A stretch of 64,000 nt of DNA from DASZHA01 sp049644325 (GTDB lineage Bacteria; Chloroflexota; Dormibacteria; DASZGP01), in assembly GCA_049644325.1 (NCBI GenBank), contig JBARRR010000039.1:1-64000 (forward strand), written 5' to 3'. The translations under genes and the position numbers were made by a program. Of the stretch, positions 25,458 through 33,888 are shown piece by piece; the first letter of the stretch is position 1, and every line of letters begins with the position of its first letter. The notes under the pieces were generated by a model. That model did no database searches. It was not told the DNA's origin and was given only the letters and a program-made list of their open reading frames with translations.

Positions 25458-27126
25458 AACCGCCACCAAGCCCAAGAACACCGGTCAGCCCCCCACCGCC
25501 GAGGAGCACCACGCCATCATCAGCGGCCGGATGCTGACCTTCGTCGGCGTGATGGCGGCCATCTTCCTGAGCGCCCTTGACCAGACCATCGTCGGTACCG
25601 CGCTGCCCAAGGTTGTGGCCGAGCTCAATGGTTTCGATCGCTACACCTGGGTGACCACCGTCTACCTGCTGACCGCCACGGCGGTCGTCCCGGTGGTCGG
25701 CAAGATCTCCGAGCAGCTGGGGCGCAAGCGGGTCTTCCTCACCGGCATCGTCCTGTTCCTGCTCGGCTCGTTTGTCTGCGGCGCGGCCCAGACCATGACC
25801 CAGCTGATCATCTTCCGTGGACTGCAGGGCATCGGCGGCGGCATCCTCACCGGGACCGCGTTCGCGGTCATCGCCGACCTCTTTGCCCCGGCGGAGCGCG
25901 CCAAGTACACCGGTTTCATCGCCGCCACCTTCGGCCTGGCCAGCATCGTGGGGCCGTTCATCGGCGGCTACCTGACCGACAACCTCAGCTGGCGCTGGAT
26001 CTTCTACGTCAACCTGCCGGTTGGCATCGCAGTGCTGACCCTGCTCTGGTTCACCTTCCCCCAGCTGCGCCACGGCAGCACTCACCCCAAGATCGACTTC
26101 CTGGGCGCCCTCGGACTCGGTGGTGGCGCGGCCCTGATCACCCTCGGAGCCTCGCTGGCCGGCACCCACGACTGGAGCTATGCCCCGGTCTGGTACCTGC
26201 TGGTGGGCGGCGTCCTGGCGATGGTGGCCACCATCTACTACGAGAGCCGGGTGCCCGAGGCGATCTTCCCGCCGGGCCTGTTCAAGAACTCGATCTTCTC
26301 GCTGTCGATGGTGATCACCTTCATCACCGGCCTCGCCATGTTCGGCAGCATCATCTACATCCCCCTGTTCCTGCAGGCCGTGGTCGGCGTCAAGGCGACC
26401 TACTCCGGGCTGCTGCTGCTGCCCCTGATGGTGGGCATGGTGGTCGGCAGCATCGGGGGTGGTCTCCTGATCACCCGCACCGGGCGCTACAAGGTGCAGG
26501 CGATCGTCGGAATGGCCTTCATGAGCGCGGGCGCCTACCTGCTGACCCTGCTCACGGTTGACTCCACCCAGCTGGAGGTGGCCCGCGACGTGGTCCTCTT
26601 CGGTCTCGGCCTGGGGCTCAGCTTCTCGGTCTTCAACGTCGTCGCCCAGAACGCCGTCAAGACCGAGTACATCAGCTCCTCCACCAGCGCGATCCAGTTC
26701 GTCCGCCAGATCGGCGGCACCCTGGGCCTGGCGGTGCTGGGCTCGATCGTCAACCAGCAGCTCAAGGAGAAGATCCCCCAGGACGTGCCCGCCTCCGCGC
26801 TGGCCAAGATCCCGCCGCAGCTCCGGTCGCAGATCACCGATCCCCAGGTCCTCTTCAGCGACCAGATCCAGAAGGCGATCAACGGGGTCGCCGACCCCCA
26901 GGCGAGGGCGGTGTTCGTCCAGACCATCGACCAGATCCAGCACGGCGTTCGCCTGGCGCTGGCGGACTCGCTCCACGTGGCCTTCGAGGTCTCACTGGTG
27001 GCGCTGGTGGTCTCCCTGTTCCTGACCCTGTTCATAAGGGAGATCCCGCTGAAGAAAACGTCCGCGATGCAGGACCGCGCCGCCCTTCGCGCCGAGGCGG
27101 CCGCAGCGGGTGAGATGGCCAGCTGA
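25450..27126 (+). CDS. MFS multidrug efflux transporter, DHA2 (EmrB/QacA) family
   Basis: 558 residues with about 14 transmembrane helices. Family motifs: LDQTIVGTALPKV (motif D1 in helix 1), GKISEQLGRKRVF (motif A) and LASIVGPFIGGYLTDNLSWRWIFYVNLPVG (motif C region). It exports drugs or toxic compounds using the proton gradient. The start ATG has GAGGAGG upstream inside the end of marR. Cotranscription and coupling with marR are expected. Confidence 0.93.
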   Translation: MAETATKPKNTGQPPTAEEHHAIISGRMLTFVGVMAAIFLSALDQTIVGTALPKVVAELNGFDRYTWVTTVYLLTATAVVPVVGKISEQLGRKRVFLTGIVLFLLGSFVCGAAQTMTQLIIFRGLQGIGGGILTGTAFAVIADLFAPAERAKYTGFIAATFGLASIVGPFIGGYLTDNLSWRWIFYVNLPVGIAVLTLLWFTFPQLRHGSTHPKIDFLGALGLGGGAALITLGASLAGTHDWSYAPVWYLLVGGVLAMVATIYYESRVPEAIFPPGLFKNSIFSLSMVITFITGLAMFGSIIYIPLFLQAVVGVKATYSGLLLLPLMVGMVVGSIGGGLLITRTGRYKVQAIVGMAFMSAGAYLLTLLTVDSTQLEVARDVVLFGLGLGLSFSVFNVVAQNAVKTEYISSSTSAIQFVRQIGGTLGLAVLGSIVNQQLKEKIPQDVPASALAKIPPQLRSQITDPQVLFSDQIQKAINGVADPQARAVFVQTIDQIQHGVRLALADSLHVAFEVSLVALVVSLFLTLFIREIPLKKTSAMQDRAALRAEAAAAGEMAS

Positions 27127-27194
27127 CCCGCGGCAATCGGTTAACAAAACCCTCATATCGCGGTTGCATATTTAGTTCATCCCCTCCCTTCCTC

Positions 27195-27254
27195 AAGGGC
27201 TCTCTACCAATCACCGGGGGCGACCCCGGTGGCGAAGTCGAGAGCCCTTTTACT
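27195..27254 (+). terminator. Terminator with nested hairpin between the MFS gene and glpD
   Basis: The outer stem AAGGGCTCTC (27195-27204) pairs perfectly with GAGAGCCCTT (27240-27249), followed by a U-rich run. Inside it, CACCGGGG (27212-27219) pairs with CCCCGGTG (27224-27231) around a GCGA tetraloop. Seven- and eight-nt internal loops separate the two stems. It ends the MFS transcript. Because it sits about 27 nt before the glpD start it could instead be a leader attenuator of glpD. Confidence 0.8.
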
Positions 27255-27280
27255 ATTTGTCAGGTGAGGGAGCAAGCAGG

Positions 27281-28813
27281 GTGAGGGACGTCGCCCGTCC
27301 GTTCACGACCGACGGCCGCCTCGGCAACCTGGCCGACCTCGGCGCGGCGCCGGTCGACGTGCTCGTCATCGGCGGCGGCATCACCGGCGCGGGCGTCGCG
27401 CTGGAGTCCGTTCGCCGGGGCTACAGCGTCGGCCTGGTCGAGGCGCGGGACTTCGCCGCCGGCACCTCCAGTCGCTCCAGCAAGCTGGTCCACGGTGGCT
27501 TCCGCTACCTGGCGCAGGGAGAGGTGGGCCTGGTTCGCGAGGCGCTCCAGGAGCGCAAGGCGCTGCGCAAGCTCTACCCCGACCTGGTCCACCCACTGCC
27601 CTTCCTGCTGCCCGTGCCGCGCCACCGCCGCGAGGCGCTGGTGCTCAAGACCGGCCTGATCCTGTACGACCTGCTCGCCGCCGACGGCGGCTTCCCGAGG
27701 CACCGGCGCATCGGCCTGGCCGCCGCCCACGAGCTCGCGCCCGCGCTGCACCGCAGCGACATCCGTGGCGCCTGGCATTTCTACGACGGCCAGACCGATG
27801 ACACGCGGCTGACCCTTCGCGTCCTCCGCCAGGCGGCCGAGGCTGGGGCCCGGGTGGCGAACTACGCGGCGGTCACCTCCGCCGCGCGTAAGGGCGAGGA
27901 GTGGCTGGTCGACGTCGACGACCGCAGCACCGGCGCGCGGTTGCAAGCGCGCGCCCGCTACCTGGTCAACGCCACCGGCGTGTGGGCTGAGGAGCTGGAG
28001 GGCCTCTCCGGCCGGCCGCCGCGGTTCCACATGGCGCCCAGCAAGGGGGTGCACCTGTCGCTGGCGGCCGCCGACCTGCCCATCGAGGTGGCCCTGGTCT
28101 TTCCCACCGGGGACGGGCGGGTCCTCTTCGCGGTACCCTGGCACGGCTATGTGATCGTGGGCACCACCGACAACGAATACCATGGCGATGTCGTCAGTCC
28201 TGACTGCACCCCCGAGGAAGAGGCCGATGTCCTACGCGCCGTCAACCGCTTCTTCGGACTATCGCTGGGCCACGACTCGGTCCGCAGCCGCTGGGCCGGG
28301 GTCCGTCCCCTGGTTTCGACCGGCAAGGCCCGCGCCACCAAGGACCTCAGCCGCAAGCCCTGGATCGACATCGACGACCGGGGCCTGGTCACCATCACCG
28401 GCGGCAAGCTGACCACCTTCCGGCGCATGGCGATGGACGCCGTCGACCTGCTGCCCCGGCGCCGCGTGCCAGTGGCAGAGACCGGCGCAGCCCTGGCCGA
28501 CGCCGTTGCCAGGCCGGCCATCGCCGCCGGCGAGCTGCTGCCGGGCGATGCCGGCTACACCCTCGCCGATGTCGCCCGCGCCTGCGACGAGGAGATGGCC
28601 CTGGAACTGGAGGACGCCCTCAGCCGGCGGCTGCGCCTCAGCTTTGTCGACGCCGCGGCGGCCTGGCAGGCGGCGCCGGCGGCGGCCCGGGTGATGGCGC
28701 AGAAGCTGGGTTGGACCGCGGTGGAGCCGCACCTGGAAAAGTTCCGCGAGCACCTTCAGCGGGAATTCGGGATGGCCACCGAGGAGCTTCACCTGGCCGT
28801 CACCGGATCGTAG
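27281..28813 (+). CDS. glpD: Aerobic glycerol-3-phosphate dehydrogenase
   Basis: 510 residues. It oxidises glycerol-3-phosphate to dihydroxyacetone phosphate with FAD and passes electrons to quinone at the membrane. The FAD-binding start VLVIGGGITGAGVALE is followed by the GlpD signature GTSSRSSKLVHGGFRYL. Later GTTDNEYHGD and TITGGKLTTFRRMA fit FAD/substrate binding. The GTG at 27281 has GAGGGAG nearby; a TTG at 27257 falls within the terminator U-tract. The product is the substrate of MgsA, but the genes are far apart. Confidence 0.93.
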   Translation: MRDVARPFTTDGRLGNLADLGAAPVDVLVIGGGITGAGVALESVRRGYSVGLVEARDFAAGTSSRSSKLVHGGFRYLAQGEVGLVREALQERKALRKLYPDLVHPLPFLLPVPRHRREALVLKTGLILYDLLAADGGFPRHRRIGLAAAHELAPALHRSDIRGAWHFYDGQTDDTRLTLRVLRQAAEAGARVANYAAVTSAARKGEEWLVDVDDRSTGARLQARARYLVNATGVWAEELEGLSGRPPRFHMAPSKGVHLSLAAADLPIEVALVFPTGDGRVLFAVPWHGYVIVGTTDNEYHGDVVSPDCTPEEEADVLRAVNRFFGLSLGHDSVRSRWAGVRPLVSTGKARATKDLSRKPWIDIDDRGLVTITGGKLTTFRRMAMDAVDLLPRRRVPVAETGAALADAVARPAIAAGELLPGDAGYTLADVARACDEEMALELEDALSRRLRLSFVDAAAAWQAAPAAARVMAQKLGWTAVEPHLEKFREHLQREFGMATEELHLAVTGS

Positions 28814-28859
28814 AGGCTATGACCTAGGCGATCTGACCCGATGCCGCTATGTTGGCGGC

Positions 28860-30155
28860 ATGGTCTCCGAGCTCCTCTCGCGCGGATTCCGGCGTGCACG
28901 TGCGCGCGCCGCCGGTTTCGCGCTGGTAACCGCGATCGGGCTCAGCCTTTTGGCGCCGGTGGGCGCACTGGCGGCACCGAGCATCGCCGGCTGCCCCGTG
29001 TTCCCCGCCGACAACGTCTGGAACACCGACATCTCCTCCCTCCCGGTGCACGGGCTGAGCGGGGCCTGGCTCGGCAACATGGGGGGCGCGGGCCGCCACC
29101 TTCACCCCGACTTTGGCTCTTCGGGCGATCCCTCGGCGCCCTACGGCATCCCCTACATCGTGGTCAACGGCTCCCACGCCAAGGTCTCGGTCACCTTCCA
29201 GTACGCCGGCGAAAGTGACAGGGGGCCCTACCCATTCGGCCCCGACACCCCCATCGAGGGCGGCCAGAACGCGGGCGGCGATCGCCATGCATTGATGGTG
29301 GACAGCAGCAGCTGCACCCTTTACGAGCTCTACAACGCGCGGTACAGCTCCGCTGGCTCAACCGCCGGGTCGGGCGCGGTCTTCAACCTCCGCGCCAACG
29401 GGCCCCTGCGCCCGGCGACGTGGACCTCGGCTGACGCCGCCGGTCTGCCGATATTGCCGGGCCTGTTGCGCCCCGAGGAGGTCCGCGCCGGGGTCGTCAA
29501 CCACGCCATCCGCTTCACCGCCCAGAGCACCGACCGAAGCTTCATCTGGCCGGCGCGCCACCAGGCGGGGTCGGCCAGCAACGCCGCCCTGCCGCCGATG
29601 GGCGCCCGCTTCCGGCTCAAGGCGGGCTACGACATCTCGCACTTCCACGGCGCGGCGCAGGCGGTCCTCAACGCCATGAAGCGCTACGGATTGATCCTGG
29701 CCGACAACGGCTCCAACTGGTACTTCCAGGGCGCGGCCGACAACAGCTGGGACGACACCATGATCAACGAGCTCAAGACTGTTCCGGCCGGCGCCTTCGA
29801 CGCCGTGGACGAGTCGTCGCTGATGATCGACCCCAACTCCGGCCAGGCGCGGCAGCCCGGTGGGGCGACGGGACCGGTGTCGAACCGCGCCGCCACCTCA
29901 TCGGCGCCGGCCGCTTCCGCGCCGGGCACTGCGGCGCCGGCGACCACCGCGACGGCAGACGCGACCCCATTGGAACAGCACGAGGTGGCCTTTGCGGACC
30001 CTGTCGTCGCCTCGACCGGTCGGGCCGCCACCGCCACCGGGGGTGCCCTGGCCGGCCAGTCGCCGCCGTGGCAGCTGGCCGTGGGGTTGGCGGCGGGCCT
30101 GCTGCTGGCGGTCGGCGTCGGTGGCGCCTGGCTCCTGCGCGGCCGGCTCCAGTAA
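28860..30155 (+). CDS. Secreted, C-terminally anchored protein of unknown function
   Basis: 431 residues. Signal peptide to about residue 39, then a roughly 290-residue conserved-looking domain starting CPVFPADNVWNTDISSLPVH. It contains GRHLHPDFG, DRGPYPFGPDTPIEGG, GDRHALMVD and GLILADNGSNWYFQGA. An Ala/Thr/Pro linker (about 320-400) precedes a C-terminal helix and short basic tail. I recognise no family name. The Asp/His-rich motifs suggest a metal-dependent or carbohydrate-related role, but that is a guess. TATGTT (28848-28853) ends 6 nt before the ATG, so it is probably leaderless. Confidence 0.82.
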   Translation: MVSELLSRGFRRARARAAGFALVTAIGLSLLAPVGALAAPSIAGCPVFPADNVWNTDISSLPVHGLSGAWLGNMGGAGRHLHPDFGSSGDPSAPYGIPYIVVNGSHAKVSVTFQYAGESDRGPYPFGPDTPIEGGQNAGGDRHALMVDSSSCTLYELYNARYSSAGSTAGSGAVFNLRANGPLRPATWTSADAAGLPILPGLLRPEEVRAGVVNHAIRFTAQSTDRSFIWPARHQAGSASNAALPPMGARFRLKAGYDISHFHGAAQAVLNAMKRYGLILADNGSNWYFQGAADNSWDDTMINELKTVPAGAFDAVDESSLMIDPNSGQARQPGGATGPVSNRAATSSAPAASAPGTAAPATTATADATPLEQHEVAFADPVVASTGRAATATGGALAGQSPPWQLAVGLAAGLLLAVGVGGAWLLRGRLQ

Positions 30156-30321
30156 CGCCTTCGGGGTTACCCGACAAAGATCGCCCCGGCGCGGCGGCGG
30201 CGTTCTTGCATCCGTTTTTGCGCCGGTTTGGCAACAACTCCGTACAGCCATTGCGGGGCGGCGGCCGCACGCGGATGATTGTTTCTGGGACGAAGAAAGG
30301 CTGTCGAAAGGGAATACGAGC

Positions 30322-30552
30322 TTGGCCTACGTTGTCATCTGGCAGGGGAGTGGGGGTAACACCAGCCACTGCCGCGTGTTCAAGGAACAGGCTTCGGCCG
30401 AACAGGTAGCCGGTGCTCGCCGCTCCGAGGGGGCGGTCGTGACCGTGGTCGATACCCAGTGGGGAGGCCGCGCCGTTATCAGCTCAGATTTCCCCGGGGA
30501 CGAATCCCAGCCGGGCGAACCGGTGGGGGCGCAAGCAGGCAGTCCCATCTAG
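30322..30552 (+). CDS. Small protein of unknown function
   Basis: 76 residues from a TTG with AAAGGGA about 9 nt upstream. It starts MAYVVIWQGSGGNTSHCRVF and is a soluble alpha/beta-like sequence with one Cys, ending in an acidic/proline tail. Codon use and third-position GC resemble those of real genes here. The 166-bp gap before it holds no recognised element. The function is unknown and the start is uncertain. Confidence 0.5.
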   Translation: MAYVVIWQGSGGNTSHCRVFKEQASAEQVAGARRSEGAVVTVVDTQWGGRAVISSDFPGDESQPGEPVGAQAGSPI

Positions 30553-30566
30553 AACCGCCGACGCGA

Positions 30567-32126
30567 TCAGACCGGGTAGACCCCGTGCTTGCGGTCGGCG
30601 CGGGCCCGGAAGCGGGTGGCATAGAGGTCGAACCGCTTGATCAGCTCAGCGCGCAGGTTGTCGGGCTCGACCACGTGGTCGACCACCAGCTCGCCGGCCA
30701 GCTTGTAGATGTCGACATCCCCGGCGTACTCCTGCTCCAGCTGGCGCCGGCGCACCGCCGCCTCCTCAGCGGAAAGCCCCTCCAGCTTCTTGGCGAAGAC
30801 CGCGTTGACGGCGGCTTCCGGGCCCATCACGGCGATGTGGGCCGAAGGCAGGGCTAGGGTCGCATCGGGGTCGTAGGCTGGTCCGGCCATGGCGTAGAGA
30901 CCGGCGCCGTAGGCCTTGCGCAGGATCACTGAGATCTTGGGCACCGACGCCTCGCTGACCGCGCTGATCATCTTCGCCCCGTGGCGGATGATGCCAGCCC
31001 GCTCCACCGCCGTCCCGATCATGAAGCCGGGCACGTCGGCGAGGAAGAGGAGGGGAATGTTGAACGCGTCGCACAGCCATATGAAGCGGGCCGCCTTGTC
31101 GGCGGAGTCGACGAAGAGGACGCCGCCCTTCTGCATCGGCTGGTTGGCGACGACCCCCACGGCCCGGCCGCCCAGCCGTCCGAAGCCGGTGATCAGCTCC
31201 TTGGCGTAAAGCTTCTTGACCTCGAAGAAGGAGCCGGCGTCGACCAGGGCACTGATCACCTTGCGCATGTCGTAGCCCTGGTTGGCCTGCTCGGGGATGG
31301 TCTGGTCAATCGGCGCCGCTCCTTCCACTGGCTCGGCCGGCTCGGTGGCGCTGACCTCCTCGCGGAAGCTCTGGGGCATGTAGGCGATGTAGTCCTTGAG
31401 GAGTGCGATTGCCTCCTCGTCATCCTTCACCAGGAAGTCACCGGAGCCGCTGACGGTGGCGTGCATACGGGCGCCGCCCATCTCCTCGAGCGTCACCTTC
31501 TCGCCGACCACGACCTCGGCCATCCGGGGCGAACCCAGGTACATGCTGGCGTTGCCCTCGACCAGGGCGACGACGTCGCAAAAGGCAGGGATGTACGCAC
31601 CGCCGGCGGCCGACGGCCCAAAGAGGAGGCAGACCTGGGGTACCCGGCCGGACAGCGCCACCTCGTTGTGGAAAATGCGCCCGGCGTGGCGGCGGCCGGG
31701 GAACATCTCGACCTGGTCAGTGATGCGGGCGCCGGCGCTGTCGACGAGGTACAGCATCGGGATCAGGAGCCGCTGCGCGGTCTCCTGGATGCGCACGATC
31801 TTCTCCACCGTCCGTGATCCCCACGACCCCGCCTTCACGGTGGGGTCGTTGGCCATCACGCACACCGGCCGACCGGCGATGCGGCCGACCCCGGTGACGA
31901 CACCATCGGCGGGCAGGTCCTCGGCGAGTACGTTGGCGTAGAGCCCGTCCTCGACGAAGGAGTCGGGGTCGAGGAGCAGCTCCAGCCGCCGGCGGACGGG
32001 CAGCTTGTTCTGCTCGGCCAGCTTCTCCCGGTGCTTGACCCCGCCGGCGGTGGCCTTGGCTTTGAGGCGGGTGTGCTTCCGGGCGCTGCTCTCCGGGGCG
32101 TGGGGGGTCTCGGCGGCCTCGCTCAC
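30567..32126 (-). CDS. Acyl-CoA carboxylase beta (carboxyltransferase) subunit, methylcrotonyl-CoA type
   Basis: 519 residues from a GTG that overlaps the upstream lyase stop by four bases. It is a crotonase-fold carboxyltransferase. The N half includes VVTGVGRIAGRPV and FGPSAAGGAYIP (oxyanion region); the C half has GVLFVDSADKAARFI, PGFMIGTAVERAGIIRHGAKM and the biotinyl-carrier docking RKAYGAGLYAMAGPAYDP. With HMG-CoA lyase and enoyl-CoA hydratase it matches leucine/isovalerate catabolism (the liu/yng type), favouring methylcrotonyl-CoA. Propionyl-CoA is the alternative. No biotin carboxylase subunit is in the window. Confidence 0.88.
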   Translation of the reverse strand: MSEAAETPHAPESSARKHTRLKAKATAGGVKHREKLAEQNKLPVRRRLELLLDPDSFVEDGLYANVLAEDLPADGVVTGVGRIAGRPVCVMANDPTVKAGSWGSRTVEKIVRIQETAQRLLIPMLYLVDSAGARITDQVEMFPGRRHAGRIFHNEVALSGRVPQVCLLFGPSAAGGAYIPAFCDVVALVEGNASMYLGSPRMAEVVVGEKVTLEEMGGARMHATVSGSGDFLVKDDEEAIALLKDYIAYMPQSFREEVSATEPAEPVEGAAPIDQTIPEQANQGYDMRKVISALVDAGSFFEVKKLYAKELITGFGRLGGRAVGVVANQPMQKGGVLFVDSADKAARFIWLCDAFNIPLLFLADVPGFMIGTAVERAGIIRHGAKMISAVSEASVPKISVILRKAYGAGLYAMAGPAYDPDATLALPSAHIAVMGPEAAVNAVFAKKLEGLSAEEAAVRRRQLEQEYAGDVDIYKLAGELVVDHVVEPDNLRAELIKRFDLYATRFRARADRKHGVYPV

Positions 32127-33079
32127 GAGCCGGTCTCGGCGGTGGTCGGGACCAGCCAGGGGGCCGGCCCGGCCCGGTGCAGCCGGCCGGGGAGCTCCTT
32201 GCCCAGCGCGGTCTCCAGCTGGTTGGCCGCCTCGGTCAGAGCCTCGAGGTCCACTCCCGTCTCGTAGCCGGCGTCGTGGATCATCGCGATCAGGTCCTCG
32301 CTGCAGACGTTGCCCGTCGAATTGGGGGCGAAGGGGCAGCCGCCGATACCGCCGACCGAACCCTCGAAGGTCCGCACCCCGCACTCCAGCGCCACCAGGG
32401 CGTTGGCCAGCGCCATGCCCCGGGTGTCATGGAAGTGCATGGCGATGTCGACGTTGGGGAAGCGCTCCAGCGCCAGCGTGCTCACCGCCCGGACGCCCGA
32501 GGGGGTGGCGACGCCGATGGTGTCGCCGAAGGAGATCTCGGCGCAGCCGAATTCGACCAGCCGATCGGCCAGCGCGATCGCCCGCTCGGGGGTCACCGGC
32601 CCGTCATAGGGGCAGCCCCAGGTGACGCTGACCGAGGCATCGACCCGGACGTCGCGATCGATGGCGTCGAGGGTGATGTTGCGGATCTCGGTGAGCGTCT
32701 CCTCGACGCTGCGGTTCAGGTTGTGGCGGTTGAATCCGTCGGTGACGCCGACGTTCACCAGGACGTTGCGGACGCCGAGGTCGAGCGCGTCGCGGTAGCC
32801 GCGCATGTTGGGCACCAGCACCCGGACGCGGGCGGGATCCGCCGGCATCTCCGCCACCAGGTCGGTGCTGAGTCCGCGCAGGACCTCGGCCGCGTCGGCC
32901 ATCTGCGGCACCCAGGTCGGCGAGACCAGGGCGGTGGCCTCGACCCGCGGCACCCCGGCGGCCAGCGCCGCCCGGATAAGGTCGAGCTTGACCGGGGTTG
33001 GGACCGGGTCGGGCCAGTTCTGGAAACCATCCCGAGGCCCGACCTCGATGAAGGCGACCCGGGTGCCGGGCTTGCTCAC
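32123..33079 (-). CDS. Hydroxymethylglutaryl-CoA lyase
   Basis: 318 residues, HMGL-like TIM barrel. The start VGPRDGFQNWPDPVPTPVK carries the catalytic R-D pair of the family. SFGDTIGVATP, AMHFHDTRGMALAN (metal-binding His-x-His) and GGIGGCPFAPNSTGN (catalytic Cys loop) follow. It cleaves HMG-CoA to acetyl-CoA and acetoacetate, the last step of leucine breakdown. It overlaps both neighbours by four bases, so the three genes form one translationally coupled operon. Confidence 0.92.
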   Translation of the reverse strand: MSKPGTRVAFIEVGPRDGFQNWPDPVPTPVKLDLIRAALAAGVPRVEATALVSPTWVPQMADAAEVLRGLSTDLVAEMPADPARVRVLVPNMRGYRDALDLGVRNVLVNVGVTDGFNRHNLNRSVEETLTEIRNITLDAIDRDVRVDASVSVTWGCPYDGPVTPERAIALADRLVEFGCAEISFGDTIGVATPSGVRAVSTLALERFPNVDIAMHFHDTRGMALANALVALECGVRTFEGSVGGIGGCPFAPNSTGNVCSEDLIAMIHDAGYETGVDLEALTEAANQLETALGKELPGRLHRAGPAPWLVPTTAETGS

Positions 33080-33867
33080 TTGCCCTTGAACTCCGGCTCC
33101 CGCTTCTCGAAGAAGGCCATCACCCCCTCCTTGGTGTCCTCGGTCAGGGTCACCAGCGCCAGCTGCGCCTGGAGGTACTCCAGGGCGGCCCGGAACTCCA
33201 TGTCCTGCGTCCGGTAGAAGGAGTCGCGACCCAGCCTCATGATGATCGGCGACTTCTTCTCCAGCTTCTGGGTGATCTCGTCTACGGCGGCGTCGAGCTC
33301 GGCGTAGGGGACGACCCGGTTGACCAGCCCGATGCGCTGGGCCTCCTCGGCGTCGAAGCGCTCGCCCAGCAGCAGCATCTCCAGCAGCTTCTTGCGGGGC
33401 AGGTTCCGGAGCAGCACCGCCTGGATCATCATCGCCCAGACTCCGACATTGACCTCGGGAGTGCCAAAGGTGGCGTTATTGGCGGCGACTAGGATGTCGC
33501 AGCTGGCTGCCAGGCCCAGCCCGCCGGCCAGGGCGTGGCCGTTGATGCGGCCGACGATGGGCTTGCCCAGCTCCGTCATCAGGACGAAGAGGTCGACAAA
33601 CAGGTGACGCCCGAGGTGGCGCTCGACCTCGCCCTCCTCGGGGTTGAAGGAGCTCAGGTCGGCCCCGGCGCAGAAGGCCTTGTCGCCGGCGCCGGTCAGC
33701 ACGACGACCCGGACCTCGGGCTCATCCTTGGCCCAGCGGAAGGCCGCCAGCAGGTCGACCAGCATGCCGCCGCCCAGCGGGTTGCGCTGGTCGGGCCGGT
33801 TCAGCGTGATCGTGGCACGGTGGCCCTGGATGTGGACGAGGACGTTTTCGAGTTCGGGTACCGCCAT
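33076..33867 (-). CDS. Enoyl-CoA hydratase/isomerase (methylglutaconyl-CoA hydratase candidate)
   Basis: 263 residues, crotonase family. Oxyanion loops are CAGADLSSF and GHALAGGLGLAA, with TFGTPEVNVGVW carrying one catalytic Glu. The other usual Glu position in the GGG/CE loop is Gly, as in several family members with altered activity. It is the first gene of the operon with HMG-CoA lyase and the carboxylase, so 3-methylglutaconyl-CoA hydration is the natural guess. TATACT ends 6 nt before the ATG: leaderless. Confidence 0.85.
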   Translation of the reverse strand: MAVPELENVLVHIQGHRATITLNRPDQRNPLGGGMLVDLLAAFRWAKDEPEVRVVVLTGAGDKAFCAGADLSSFNPEEGEVERHLGRHLFVDLFVLMTELGKPIVGRINGHALAGGLGLAASCDILVAANNATFGTPEVNVGVWAMMIQAVLLRNLPRKKLLEMLLLGERFDAEEAQRIGLVNRVVPYAELDAAVDEITQKLEKKSPIIMRLGRDSFYRTQDMEFRAALEYLQAQLALVTLTEDTKEGVMAFFEKREPEFKGK

Positions 33868-33888
33868 GTGCGGAGTATATTGCCGCGC
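33868..33888. promoter_or_regulatory. Overlapping divergent -10 elements between the leucine-type operon and alkD-like gene
   Basis: The whole gap is 21 bp. Minus: TATACT (33879-33874) ends 6 nt before ATG 33867. Plus: TATATT (33876-33881) ends 7 nt before ATG 33889. The hexamers share the TATA at 33876-33879. Neither gene has a Shine-Dalgarno. Both would be leaderless and transcribed from one core. Confidence 0.7.

Noticed and set aside
25399..26976. 525-codon open frame on the strand opposite the MFS transporter
   Set aside because: It mirrors the GC-rich codon pattern of the true gene; its translation is low-complexity and charged, with no domain, and the MFS protein is unambiguous.
27140..27181. 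GTTAACA ... GTTCATC segments before glpD as a fourth PHO box
   Set aside because: The two best units are 35 bp apart, not a multiple of 11, intermediate registers do not match, and they precede a terminator.
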